From assembly GCF_945859705.1 (NCBI RefSeq), contig NC_079137.1:56266552-56330551 (forward strand): a stretch of DNA of 64,000 bases, read 5' to 3'. The translations under genes and the position numbers were made by a program. Positions 52,500 to 64,000 of this stretch are shown in pieces. The stretch is from Episyrphus balteatus. Taxonomy: Eukaryota; Arthropoda; Insecta; Diptera; Syrphidae. Position 1 is the first letter of the stretch. Each line of letters starts with the position of its first letter. The notes below the pieces were generated by a model. That model saw only the letters and a program-made list of their open reading frames with translations. It made no database searches and was not told the origin of the DNA.

Positions 52500-52790
52500 T
52501 TGTTCGTCGCACAACCGTCACACCACGACTGCACCATCTCATTTTATATGAAAAATTCACTGTGCAATGATACATAATCGTGGTGCGGCGGTGGTGCACC
52601 GAATTTTTCATTCAAAATGGAATGGTGTGGCCTTGGTGCAGTCGTGGTGCGGCGGTGGTGCAGCGAATTTTTTTACATATTTTTTCATTATTTCAATATG
52701 AAATGGTGCGGACATGGTGCAGCGGTAGTGCAGCGGTTTAAAAATTTTCGATCATGGTGCGGATGTGGTGCAGCACCCATTTTTTACCGG
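52500..52790 (+). repeat. GGTGCGG-type minisatellite, plus orientation
   Basis: GTGGTGCGGCGGTGGTGCA-like words recur, separated by AT-rich GAATTTTTCAT spacers. The phrase TCATGGTGCGG is shared with the array at 32630-32890 in the opposite orientation. The first 40 bp are inverted relative to the rest. Confidence 0.75.
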
Positions 52791-54402
52791 GGGACCAGAA
52801 TTTACAGTGGAAAACTAGTTTCTAACAGAATCTCTAGTTTTTCCTGTTCCCAAATGTCAAAAAGGATCTGATATCACACTATGCTTATAAAAGGATTCAC
52901 CTTTTTTCTTAACAAACCTGCCAAATCATCAGGATCAAATTTTTGACAGATGAATAAATCTTCTTAAGATTCAATAAAAAAAAAAAACATTAACCTGGTC
53001 ACACTGAATTACTCAAAAAAAGGATAGTTAGAAGCAAAAATCTTAAATCCTTTATAAGCGTGAAAGAAAAACATCAACAACAAATCGTTGTTACTTTCCG
53101 TGAGAATAGCTTTGTGCTGTTAAAGAAAATCTTTCTTATTTTTTTTTTTCTTAGCCAGAAAGAACGTCTTTATGTCCTAACCTATTCGTTCGACTTATGG
53201 TGATGATGGCTGCTACACAGAGTGTAGAGGAATATAGAATAGATACTTTTACCACTACTGAATGCAGTCAGTGGTGGTGCTGGTGGATGGATGGTGGCGG
53301 TGGCTTCTTGCATGAAACGAATTATGCCAAAGATATATGACCTATAAAAATGTTGCTACATGAATTTATGATTCATTGTGGTGGCTGTTTGCGAAGACCT
53401 TGGTTATATTAAAAAAGAAGAAGAAGACTCTGTTGCGGAATTCATTTCAAGACTAATTATTTTTTTTTCTAGTGAGTATAGGTACAGAATATGTGTTGTG
53501 TTGATGTTTCGTCGAAAATAATAATTGTTGTGGTATGTGGGTACCGTTCATTAAAATTTGTGTTCTTAGGGTTTGGTTTTTTTAGTTCACCTTGGAGTTG
53601 GTGAAGATATGTGATCTCCTATGATGGAATTTTCTTAATGTGGTAATAGTTCATGTTTGAGAGTAAAAAAGCATTTTAAACTAAATGAACCCGATATACT
53701 ACAAGTAAGTATCTTGTTAAAATTTTACGACTAGAACAAAGTAATGGTGAAGTGTTGTAAATTATTGTTTTCACTATTTTGTATAGTTATAATTGAGAAA
53801 ATAATCTTAAGGTGTTGTGTTTTTTAAGACTAAATTCTAATGAAGTAGGAATATATATTTTAAGTTTCGCTGAAGAATAATAGTATAGTAAATTTAGATA
53901 GAGTAGATTTAGGAAAATTTGCAGCCAAACTTGGAAAAAGTTCCAATTGAAACAGTAATAAATTATGTAATTACATCAACAACCCTCAACTGTGTTAGTG
54001 TGAGGAAAAAGTGGTAATCAGGCTATCCTTGAATGTGAAGAACATAATTCCATTATTAGTTTGAAAGTGAAAAGTGATTTTATTCCATTTTGAAAAGTCA
54101 AAAGTCTGCAGATCATACTTTACCAAATTAGCGTTGAACCAACTTTTACGGCCGATTCCCTTGCTATTTTTATTTCGAAGAAAATAGGTGGGCCAAAATA
54201 CTATTAAGTGCCTAAAAAGTTGTCCCTTTGTTTGAATTTCATTTTTCTTGAAGAAAAAGTTCAAATTAGTAGAAAAATATATTAAGTTATAAAATTAACA
54301 TTATTTACATTTACAAAATTTCAATTCTGTTTATCTGGGTAACGCAGTGGTATTCAAAGTTTTAAAGCTGATTTTTGGTAACACAATGAAATAAACTATT
54401 AA
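52791..54402. other. upstream DNA, partly higher complexity
   Basis: 53090-53400 is less AT-rich and non-repetitive (TGGTGG-rich near 53270) and could be regulatory. The rest is AT-rich. No gene recognised; the 89-codon minus frame (54264-53995) has no domain. Confidence 0.3.
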
Positions 54403-54828
54403 GAGCCAATTTTTCAATCTTCTAATAAACAGTCAGTTAACTGTTCGACGAATAAAGTTATTAGGCTCATAAACAATCAGATAAAAACATTGAATTTTTC
54501 AATCAAGAATAATTTATTTTACAGAATAACAAAAAAAAATTGTCAAATTCAAAAATATTTAAAATTAAACGTCATTTTTATTCATGATTGTTTTTGTTTT
54601 CTTGTTTTCCACTGTATTTTTTTCAAAATTCTTTCAAAACAGCTTTGACAACTGACACAATATTTTTATTGAAATTATTCCTTAGAATAATTTTATTCGT
54701 CTCTGAAAGAAGCAGATAGAATTATTCTTAGGAATAAGCTATATCTGCTTGTTGAAAAATTGATTTTTTCTCTATCCTTAGGAATAAGTACTAACTGACT
54801 GTTTAACTGACTATTGAAAAATTGGCCC
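54403..54828. mobile_element. 426-bp Harbinger-like MITE, copy 1
   Basis: The ends are GAGCCAATTTTTCAAT and, complemented, GGGCCAATTTTTCAAT. TAA on both sides (54400-54402 and 54829-54831) fits PIF/Harbinger. It is the inverse of copy 2 over its full length. Confidence 0.85.
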
Positions 54829-55065
54829 TAATTGAAATTAATTTTTCTGTGCTTTAACTTCATAGGAGACTTACGTTGTTCCTATAGTTTCAAAATAGGA
54901 ATATCGGGAGCCTAAATATATATGATTTTACAGATAAAACTGAAATTTGAAGTAAATTATCGCAGTTGTTTTGATCACTTTGTGTTTAAGCTGTCATAAA
55001 AAAATATCATTCAAAACATTGGTGCAAATGTTATTTTATAATAGATTAAAGTATAAACATTCTAA

Positions 55066-55491
55066 GGGCCAATTTTTCAATAGTCAGTTAAACAGTCAGT
55101 TAGTACTTATTCCTAAGGATAGAGAAAAAATCAATTTTTCAACAGGCAGATATAGCTTATTCCTAAGAATAAATCTATCTGCTTCTTTCAGAAACGAATA
55201 AAATTATTCTAAGGAATAATCTCAATAAAAATATTGTGTCAGTTGTCAAAGCTGTTTTGAAAGAATTTTGAAAAAAATACAGTGGAAAACAAGAAAACAA
55301 AAACAATCATGAATAAAAATGACGTTTAATTTTAAATATTTTTGAATTTGACAATTTTTTTTTGTTATTCTGTAGAATAAATTATTCTTGATTGAAAAAT
55401 TCAATGTTTTTATCTGATTGTTTATGAGCCTAATAACTTTATTCGTCGAACAGTTAACTGACTGTTTATTAGAAGATTGAAAAATTGGCTC
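55066..55491. mobile_element. 426-bp Harbinger-like MITE, copy 2 (inverted)
   Basis: Same length and nearly the same sequence as copy 1, in reverse, starting GGGCCAATTTTTCAAT, with TAA on both sides (55063-55065 and 55492-55494). Only 237 bp separate the copies, so transcripts could fold into a 426-bp hairpin. Frames within it are incidental. Confidence 0.87.
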
Positions 55492-55845
55492 TAAATCAAT
55501 TAGAATATATGAAAATATATTGATACAAATTTCCATATTTTTTTTCAAATTTCACTGCCATCAAAAAGTATTTTGGCCCAGGTCGTTTTATATGAAATTT
55601 GATGAAAATGTACATTTTTGTTTTTAAAACCAAGATTTTTTTTAATCAAATTATTGATTTATAGATATTTTGCCTGTTTTATTTGTAAAAGTGTTCTTAG
55701 TTTATCAAAAAAATTTAGATTTTAGAAATTGTTTTTTGTGTGTAAAATAATCCAAGGGGAAAAAAGAAGTCACCGCTACAGACGAAAACCATGGGTTCCT
55801 GAAGTTACTCTAAGTCGTTTCGTTCTTTTTGTTTTTTTTACTTAA
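55492..55845. other. AT-rich, no feature seen
   Basis: This short stretch lies between two MITEs. Confidence 0.4.
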
Positions 55846-56388
55846 CCCTTTCGGACCCAGCGTTACTTTCATGTAACATATTTTTTTAAATTCGTAAAAA
55901 ATATTCCATTAAATATTTTTTTAGGTATCGATGGCTCAATTGAAAGATAATGATGCCTAGTTACTGGATTATTACAAACATTTAGTCAAATATTATACCT
56001 TTAATTTTTTTTTATCGAAAAAGGAACTGAATTTCACATTTATTCTTTTTTTTTTGCAAAAAAAAAAAATTTTTATATATGGTCATAATTTTGAAAAAAA
56101 GATATAAAAAAAGTTAATTTAGAAAGTGTTTTGCTTTTTGGCTTAGAAGAAGAAGCATATATTATTGTTCTATAAAAAGTTATTTTCTCAGTTGTCCGAC
56201 TTTTTTTGGTGGTCATAGGCAGTGTATTTTAATTACATGGAACATGAGAGTAACACATTATTTTTGCTATTTATTATTTTGGAAAATAACTTTTTGCTAT
56301 TCATGTTTCTTAGTTGTGATGTTTTTGATACGATAATACTGAAAAAACATTTTTTAATATTGATTTTCATAGCTTGGGTTCGAAAGGG
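55846..56388. mobile_element. 543-bp piggyBac-like MITE
   Basis: It begins CCCTTTCGGACCCAGC and ends GCTTGGGTTCGAAAGGG, flanked by TTAA on both sides (55842-55845 and 56389-56392), the signature piggyBac target. Subterminal TTACTTTCATGTAAC is itself a small palindrome. No transposase. Confidence 0.88.
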
Positions 56389-57690
56389 TTAACAGTTTTC
56401 TTCAAATTAGCTATTTTGTTAAAAAGTATTTAAATCATTTTTGAGTGTTTATTTTTTTTACATTGAAGTCATGTTATAAAAAAATGCGTTATGAAATATC
56501 TACCAATTTTTTTCTTTTTGATTATGAAAAATCCGTTTATGTTCTTAAATCTATTTAGAATGTTTACAAAAAAAAATTTCAATTTTTAAATAAAACAACA
56601 TGAAATAAAGTAAGACTCAAAAAAGAAAATTTAATGAAAAAAAAAATGTATGAGAGCTACTACTGAGTTTTTTATATTTTCAAGAAGCTCAGTGAATTTT
56701 TATAATTAGTTATTTTCCAAAGAAAAACTTTTTGTGCTTTTTATTTAAAAATTGGAATAAAGTATTAATTATTGTATTATAAAAAAAAATCCCTAAATTA
56801 AAGGAAATAAATAAATCTAACGCACTTTTTTTCAATAAAATAAAGTCAAAGCAAACAAAGAAGGAAAATAAAAAAAAACTCAAAAACGATTAAAATCATT
56901 TTTGACAAAAAATTCCAGGTATAATCAGTTTTATAAAGAGAAAAAAGTTTTAAGACAAATTTAGAGAGTTTTTAATTATTTTTTTTGAACAAAACATAAT
57001 TTTTTATAAAATTAGTAGAAATTTGCCAAAAAAAATATGTTTTCTCTAAAGTATTCAATTGTTTCCGTAAAAAAAAAAGAATGATTACAAAACATCAAAA
57101 TGGAATAGCTATTGAACATTTATTGAAGAGCATATGTAAAAAAATATTGAGATCCGAAAATATAGTTATGTAGGACCATGCCACTAAGTTCATACATTTT
57201 TTTTGGAAGTTATTTTTCTTTTCCAAAGTTTGTATCAGAGTGATAATTTCCTTTTTGAGTGATAGTGTCAAAATCATTAAATTTAAAGATAAAAATAACT
57301 CTTATATCAAATATTTCTATAGGTAGTTTGGAAATTTATGCACATTTCTTGGGTACGAAATCAAATGTTAATTAAATTACAGATTCTTGTAAAAAAGACT
57401 GGAAGTTTTAGAAATGCATTTCTAATATAAATAAAATTTATATAGAGTAAAGATTTAACTATAGAGACTGTTAATAACTCTTCTTCTTTAAAAAATTTCT
57501 GACTATTTAATTAATTTTCTAACTTAAAATATCAGTTTGAGTAAAATTAACAAATATAATTTGCTTTTAAATCGATTTGAGATTTTGACCTTGTCACTTG
57601 GCAATATCCTTCAAATCCTTCAGACTTTTCGATCATATCATTCAACAAATACCTCAATAATGAATTAAATTATCTTATTACTATAACCTG
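56389..57690. other. AT-rich, no feature seen
   Basis: Homopolymer-rich. No gene or repeat was recognised. Confidence 0.4.
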
Positions 57691-59450
57691 GATTTGAGAA
57701 ACAAACAAACTTAAAAAAAAAAACCAAAGATCCCACATCAAGATGTGGTGTATACTATACTGAGCGCACTCTGCTCGTTATAATAAAAATAAATTATTTC
57801 ACAAAAAGTTGTACATTTCACAATTTAATAAAGATCCCTCTCTTCTTACTCTCCTTTCCCTCACTTCTACCCTCATCTTGGAACACTCTTTTAACTAGCC
57901 TGCATTGAACGTGCGCCTTTAAGCTTGTTGTTTGTTATACGCGCGCATCACTTTAATCTCTTCCACCTGCATTTGCATTCAGGTTGCAGATATGAGATAA
58001 TTTTTATTTATAGCTAATTAATTGGTTACAACAAAACGTTTTTCCATATATTCCACATACCTCGTATTCATGTGTGGATCTTTATTATAATATTTTTTTT
58101 TTTTTTAACTTTTATATTAAAATATCCTAACTTACAATAAATTTTACAATAAATGCATGTTGTCGTGTTGTATTTTAATATTTCAAATTGTTTTAACAAA
58201 AAAATGAAAAAAAAAAATGGAAGACGGTTTGATATGGCGCAATATGGTGGTTTTTTTGTTGATGGCTTTGATGCGCGGTGGTGCCGAGTTGACTGTCACT
58301 GATGTTCGTTTTGTTCATGGCTACGAAAATTGGTTTACACTTGACAACGACAACAACTCGACGGGACGATCCGATGTCGACCCAGAGGAAGTGAATGTTT
58401 CTGTATTGGCCAAAGTTAGAGGTGCTGCTGTTGGCTCGATGATAATCATGACGATGACGATGATGATGCTTATGATGATGCAGTTTCATTGAAACAAAAA
58501 TCTTTGTGGATGCTACAGAAAGATGTCAACTTTTCTGCAGCGTTTGTTTGGAGTTTTATTTTTTTTCTTGTTAGCTCGTGCATTCGCTGTCCAAAGTTGT
58601 GAAAAATTGAATTGAATAGATAGACGTAGAGACGATAACGATGACAGCGCCATAGTTGCGACGAGGAAGAAAAAAATTAAAAAAAAAAGGTTGTGGCAGT
58701 TAAAAGCTGAAGCAAAAGCAGGAGCTAGCTGCTATATACACTCAGAAAACCAGTTGAACGCGTGCAGCAAAAATTAAATGCTAATTTAATAAATTATTCA
58801 TTATACAGAGAGGAGACAGGCAAAATCAAAAATAATAAAATAGTATAAACAGAAAAAAAAAAAAACTATAAAAAAATGTCACAGATTGTTTGTACATTAT
58901 GGTTTGATATTGAAGTCGGCTTTGGTATTTTTTTTTCTATCAAAAAAACAACAAAAAGAGTGGGGCGCAAACTGATTGTGTGTTTGTTTCTCTGCGGTTG
59001 TCAACGCTTATCATTTGTGTTATATCTCATTGGTCACTTTGTTTATTCAAATTCAATTCTATTGGTTTGAAGTTTTATTGACAGAGTGACTGCTTCCACA
59101 CACAGAAGATCTCCCCATTTACGGATAAAAGTGGCTGTGATGTGATGGTGTGATCAATTTGATCACATCTCTAATTAAAAGCTTCACTGCTTTTATAGAG
59201 TGCCTCTATGATAATGATGATGCTCCTGCTGCCTATTAAACTTTATACAAGACAAGAAAAATTTAACATAACTTAGTGATAAAGTGATGTCGTTTTGGTG
59301 TGGTATTTTTTTTTTTTTTACTAAATAAAATTGGTTTGGGGCAGTTGTTATATTGTTATTTTTGTAAATTATCATCGATTGGTGTAGTCTTGGGTTGATT
59401 GACAAGATGTTGATTGCTATTTAAATATACTTGACAGTATTGAGTCCGAT
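57691..59450. promoter_or_regulatory. higher-complexity upstream block, candidate regulatory
   Basis: Richest at 57720-58000, 58210-58500 and 58560-59170. A 91-codon plus frame (58217-58492) starts with a hydrophobic stretch (MVVFLLMALM) but ends in ATG/GATGAT low complexity. Without a known domain I do not call it a gene. The block could contain a distal knrl promoter or enhancer. Confidence 0.28.
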
Positions 59451-62400
59451 GGAATTAGTGATGATGTTGTTTTTTTTTTTTTTTTAATTTTTCTATAATC
59501 GTTTGTCGACCCTGATTGGTTAGAGTGCTTATCCATTTTAAGAGTTAAATATTTAAATTAGAATTTTATTTAAATGTGAATTTATTCATATAAAATTGGA
59601 ACCAATGAAAAGAAGTAATTTGTAGGTTGTAGAAGATTGGAGTTATGTTGCTTTATTAATTGATTTGATTAAATTTGGACAAAACATTTTAATGGACTTT
59701 AAACTGAATATTTCCGTTTTTTTTTTTGTAAAGGAATTTAATTTAAATGTTTTTTAGTTCTATTCCTTCCACTGGGACTAAAACCAGCAAAAAATGTAGA
59801 TGTAAATGTAATAATCATTTTTATCAAAAAACAACACCGACTTTATGGTTTTTTTAATAGTTTCTATGGCAATAACTGAATGAAATAGGCAGGCACCAGC
59901 TTTCCAATACAGAAAGAATTATCAATTTTGGTTCACTTAGTCCAAAATTATGAGGTAACAAACAGAAAAAAAAAAAAATACAGACGAATTGAATAGCTCC
60001 TCCTTTTTGGAAGTCGGTAAAAAAACTGGAAAGTCTGCTACACGAGTGAAACACCTGTGTTGTGTGCCTATAGAAAGTGTAAATGAAATATGATCAGAAT
60101 TCATAGAAAAAATGGTTAGGAACTCATTAACAGTAGATATTATTCGAAGATGAAAAAGTGATAGCGGACTGAAAAAATACTTCAAAAAAGTAACTCATGC
60201 GTTACAAACTTTAGTGGAACTAACTTACAAAAGCAGTACCTAAGATAACTAGAACAGTCAAAGAATATGCAAAGAAAACTAACACGAGTTGAAATTCATA
60301 TAAAATGCAAAAAGGATTGTCCAAAGGATTAGTTGAGGTCTTATGATTCTAAAGGGTAACCTCATGTAGGTACATATATTACTCTAAAAAGTGGTGTTAA
60401 TAAGTATTTCCTTGGCTGATATGAAAATTTTTTTATTTCCTAAATTAATAAAATAAAAATTTAAGAAAAAAAAAGTTTGGACATCAGCTCTTTTGTTTAG
60501 TTATCATTCAATTCGGGTTTTGAGATTATTATGATATATTTTCGAAAATAAGATAATTAAGTCCATCTACCTAAATAATTTCACAATAATTAGGCATCTA
60601 TTTGCTAAATTAATTTCTTAAAGTCCTGGAAACCTATGAAAATGAATACAAAAAATCACTGAGTTTGATTAAATTCAAACTCAAATTCATTTATTAACCC
60701 AAGATCATAATCATAGACAGTTAGCTAAAAAGATGTAAAGGGAAGAGAAGTTGTTACCAATTATAACTCATTATCAAATTTCTTAGTGGATAAAGTCATT
60801 TTCCAAAACAAGCAAGCCTCGAATTTTTGTAAATTGGGCATCTACCAATTAGGTGTTATAGTATTTTCTAATTCATTCAAGTTACATATTAAACACATCT
60901 TTTTTGAAGGCTCTTTCTTCAAGCATTAATATTTAATAAACCACCCCTAGCTTTAAAAATAAAGTTTATAAGGTAAGGAGAGTTTTCATCTATAAAGTAA
61001 GGTGTAATATTTTATTTCAAATGAGGATAAACATTACGAAACTGATTTTCTCGTTATTTTACTTCTTATGCTATTAATAAAATCCAATGAAGATTCTGGA
61101 AAGATGGTTAAGCATTTTACCTACCTAGTCCAAACTGAACTGAACAGTTTCTTACTTGGTAAAATTTTGTAGATCAAAAATTTGACCGCCACACAGGAGT
61201 ATTTGCAGTAAAAACCTAGTCATAAGTCGATTTTCTGAAAATCAAAATTGACAACAAAAAGTTTGGCAAAGTGGGTGCAAAATAAACATGTGTCAATATG
61301 CTGCCATTGTTAAAAAATGAGTTCAAAGTAAACTGTTACATCTACCTCATTTTTATTTGAATGCGAAGTATTTTGGTAAGTGTAATTCTATATGCGATAT
61401 CGAAGTGTCGTGATAGAAATCTAAAAAAATTTAAATGGAGAATTCTTCTTCAGTTATTTATTAACGATATTAATAAAGTTTTGAAAATATTATATGGTTT
61501 TTTCTATTTTAATTCGGGCTTAGAACTAGTATCTAAAAACTTGATATTTTTGGTAAGTTATTATTTGAACTTTAAATGATTTTGTTTTAGTATACCCCGT
61601 TATTCTGCGATGAATTGAAACTTATGAGTTAGTTTATATATTCTTTAACACAATACAACAAAAATTGGGTGCTCTTAGGTGCTCTTTAGAGAATCGAGGG
61701 TCAATTAGTTTTTCACTTTCTGATAGAAAATACTCCTTAGTTTATGCAACGTTTTTTATTTTTAAATTAAATTTTCCGATGTTATTAGTGTATTTTATTT
61801 TGGGTGATCTTAATTAAGGTTGGGCAAGAGAGAAAAAAAAACTGAGAATTTGGTATTAGGGATGAGGAAAAAAATTTGAGAAAAATAATGTCGACAGGCA
61901 GATTACAACAGGCCATTAATCAATTTTTTTTAGTTTTTTGTAAAAAAATAAAGAGAACAAAAACTAGGTTTATATTGTATTTTCTTGTAGGAATACTCAT
62001 TTTAAACAGAAATAATAACAAAAACCACGAAAAATAATTATGGCCAGGTTTTTGATGACAATACTCCTCAAAAATGTTGAGCTTATTGGGAAAACTAATA
62101 TTTGGATTATTAATACGTGGTCAATACGTTAAGATGATTGAATTTTAAAATATTGTAAGCTTAAAGTCTTTTATTATTGAAGAACATGTTTATAATTCAG
62201 GGATTCCTAGGTTCTTGTAAGCATCACGATTTCAATCCGATCAGAACCATAATTCCCGCTGAGATTGCTAAACATTCTACTACATCTTCTGAAAACTTGA
62301 ATTCGCTGAGGTTTATTTTTAAAACCCACAACGTACAGCAACTGAATAAAGAGTTCATCTTGTTTTAAAGCTCGATAGGTGAATCAATCACAATTATCGA

Positions 62401-63000
62401 CGACATGGTTAATGTAAGTGAAATTCATTCAGAGAGAGGCTAAATAAATTTGGTCTAAGTAAACATCCTTGCTTTACACTGACAAATAAAGTATGTGTTC
62501 TGAAAAAAATGCAAATGTAAGAACTAAAATTATCCAGCTGATTTTATCAATCGGTGTAACTCAACTTAAATGTGAAGCAAACTAGAAGCTCCTTAAATAT
62601 TAAACTCAAACTGTTTCCAAACTGCCAAAAATCTAACAAGAAAAATGGTTTCAAGCAACTTGTTGATTGAGTTTCTGCCATTTTCTTCCTTTGCGAGCCT
62701 TGATCTTATACTATTTTCTATTTATTTTCTACAATTTTTGTTCGAAAAAACAATCAAATTTTTGTCCGCTTGATTTATAAATTGAAAAAATCATTCCTAT
62801 GATTCTTTCGTCTGTGTCTCACAAGTCACAGTACATTTTTATTTTTAAGTTCAATTAATTTTTTAAAAATATCACTTAAATTCGCCCAGAGATACCTGGG
62901 TGAAACGCATTTTAGACTACAGACATAAAAACTTTATTAAATTGAATATTATTCATCAAGTGAACAAAACATAAAAATTATGAATTTATTTTCATTATTT
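59451..63000. other. AT-rich upstream DNA, no clear feature
   Basis: No gene, tandem repeat or long inverted repeat was recognised. TCAGCTCTTTTGTTT at 60484-60498 is the inverse of part of the dispersed 36-bp motif. Short frames are AT-rich noise. Confidence 0.35.
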
Positions 63001-64000
63001 TTGTTTTCTTTCTTATTATAGCACACATAGTTTCCCAAAGTCCACGAAGAATCATTCATCAATTAAAAACAATACAAAACCAAAGAAAAAACTACGTAAT
63101 TATTGTTAGATTCCAATCTCATCAGTATATCAGATATACAAAACAAAAAGCGAAATTATAAAATAATACTTCTAATACTATCCATTCTAGAGCTGGTGTA
63201 GAAAAAAATTTTACCTTCAAATGTTATATTCATGTGTATAATTTTCTTACCAACCAAACCAAACGAACGACATCCGACATGGATGATGCGAGAAAAGAGG
63301 AAATCCGATTGAATTAAAAAATAAGACTTTTAATGTTGTTTTTTTTTATTTTGCATTGAATGTGTATATATGCATTTAAACAATACTAAAAGCAACACAC
63401 AAATAAAAAAAACTCATAATATCTTTAAACAATGACAAATACAAAAAAAAACAAAAAAAAAACAAAAAAAAGAGCACACAAGGGTATAATAATTTAATTC
63501 AAGATAAAGACAAGATCATTAGAGCAAATCGTGAATTATATTTTGATTACGTTCGGTTGCAAAAATATAATAGTAATGCAATTGTAAATGACTTAAAGTT
63601 GTAGCTGCTATACACTCTGTAAGACAGAGATAGACAATAATACAATAATGTCCAACACACTAAAAGCCACTTGACTTGGAAGCTACAAGAGATGAATGTA
63701 TACAGAGTTTAGATACAACAACTCTCGTGCTTGTTATTGTTTTTTTTCTGTCTTCGTTTTTTTTTTTTATATATTTTCCTTCAAGTGATGCGCTTTAAAA
63801 AAACAATAAAGAAAAAAATAAAAATAAAATGTATCTTATGAAAATCAGAGAGATACCTCCATACAGATATAGTCACGTGGATTTATTATTTTCGCATTGT
63901 GGGGTAATTTATTTTGTGAAGATCTAGAACTAATGAGATTTTTTTTTCTACTCTTCAACACACAGTGAGTTTTTCTATCTATAGCAATGGGAGTTATTGT
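63001..64000. other. mixed sequence at window edge
   Basis: Partly higher complexity (63190-63310, 63530-63720, 63840-63940), with A-rich tracts near 63440. No gene recognised; it could be regulatory. Confidence 0.25.

Noticed and set aside
58217..58492. 91-codon plus frame with an N-terminal hydrophobic stretch
   Set aside because: No recognised domain, a low-complexity Met-rich end and an equally long opposite-strand frame; kept only as part of a candidate regulatory block.

Overview
This is eukaryotic, AT-rich, repeat-laden DNA from an insect, almost certainly a fly (Diptera). The one gene I can firmly assign encodes a Knirps-family zinc-finger repressor that looks closest to knirps-related (knrl). 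Mobile elements and satellites typical of fly genomes surround it. Species cannot be fixed from the sequence.

Gene layout: knrl lies on the minus strand. Its first coding exon (51384-51461, 26 codons) holds zinc finger 1. An intron of 11,502 bp follows, then one large coding exon (39881 down to 38301, 526 codons plus stop). The predicted protein is 552 aa. A strong 3' splice acceptor abuts the ATG, so at least one non-coding 5' exon must lie at higher coordinates. Thus about 51.5-64 kb is upstream and about 1-37.4 kb is downstream. No second gene (including knirps itself) is visible. Several blocks of higher complexity are the best places to look for enhancers: 6.0-6.7, 10.7-12.2, 17.0-18.1, 22.1-23.2, 29.0-29.9, 30.8-32.5, 34.9-36.05, 42.3-43.5, 46.7-48.3, 51.7-52.4 and 57.7-59.4 kb.

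Repeats, left to right: a roughly 4.7-kb foldback element (283-4972) with 150-bp sub-repeats, carrying an inserted 1,077-bp palindrome (2407-3483); a 0.94-kb palindrome (7051-7986); a dead Tc1-type transposon (9045-9947); an uninterrupted (CAGA)261 microsatellite (15197-16240) inside an interspersed element with a second, microsatellite-free copy near 28.1-28.6 kb; two diverged tandem arrays (18.15-19.44 and 20.44-21.88 kb); a solo LTR with a 4-bp target duplication (25733-26765); a TAA-flanked MITE (27346-27652); further tandem arrays (29.96-30.72 and 33.08-34.93 kb), the second interrupted by a foldback element (33280-34415); and a long TTC-rich pyrimidine tract (36.12-36.97 kb) downstream of knrl.

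The knrl intron holds a TA-flanked MITE, a hAT-like element and two CACTGG-ended palindromic elements. Upstream of knrl are two inverted copies of a 426-bp Harbinger-like MITE and a 543-bp piggyBac-like MITE. The unusual feature of the window is the density of long, nearly perfect inverted repeats around a slow-to-transcribe developmental gene. All identifications come from reading the sequence and remembered family features; no search or alignment was run.
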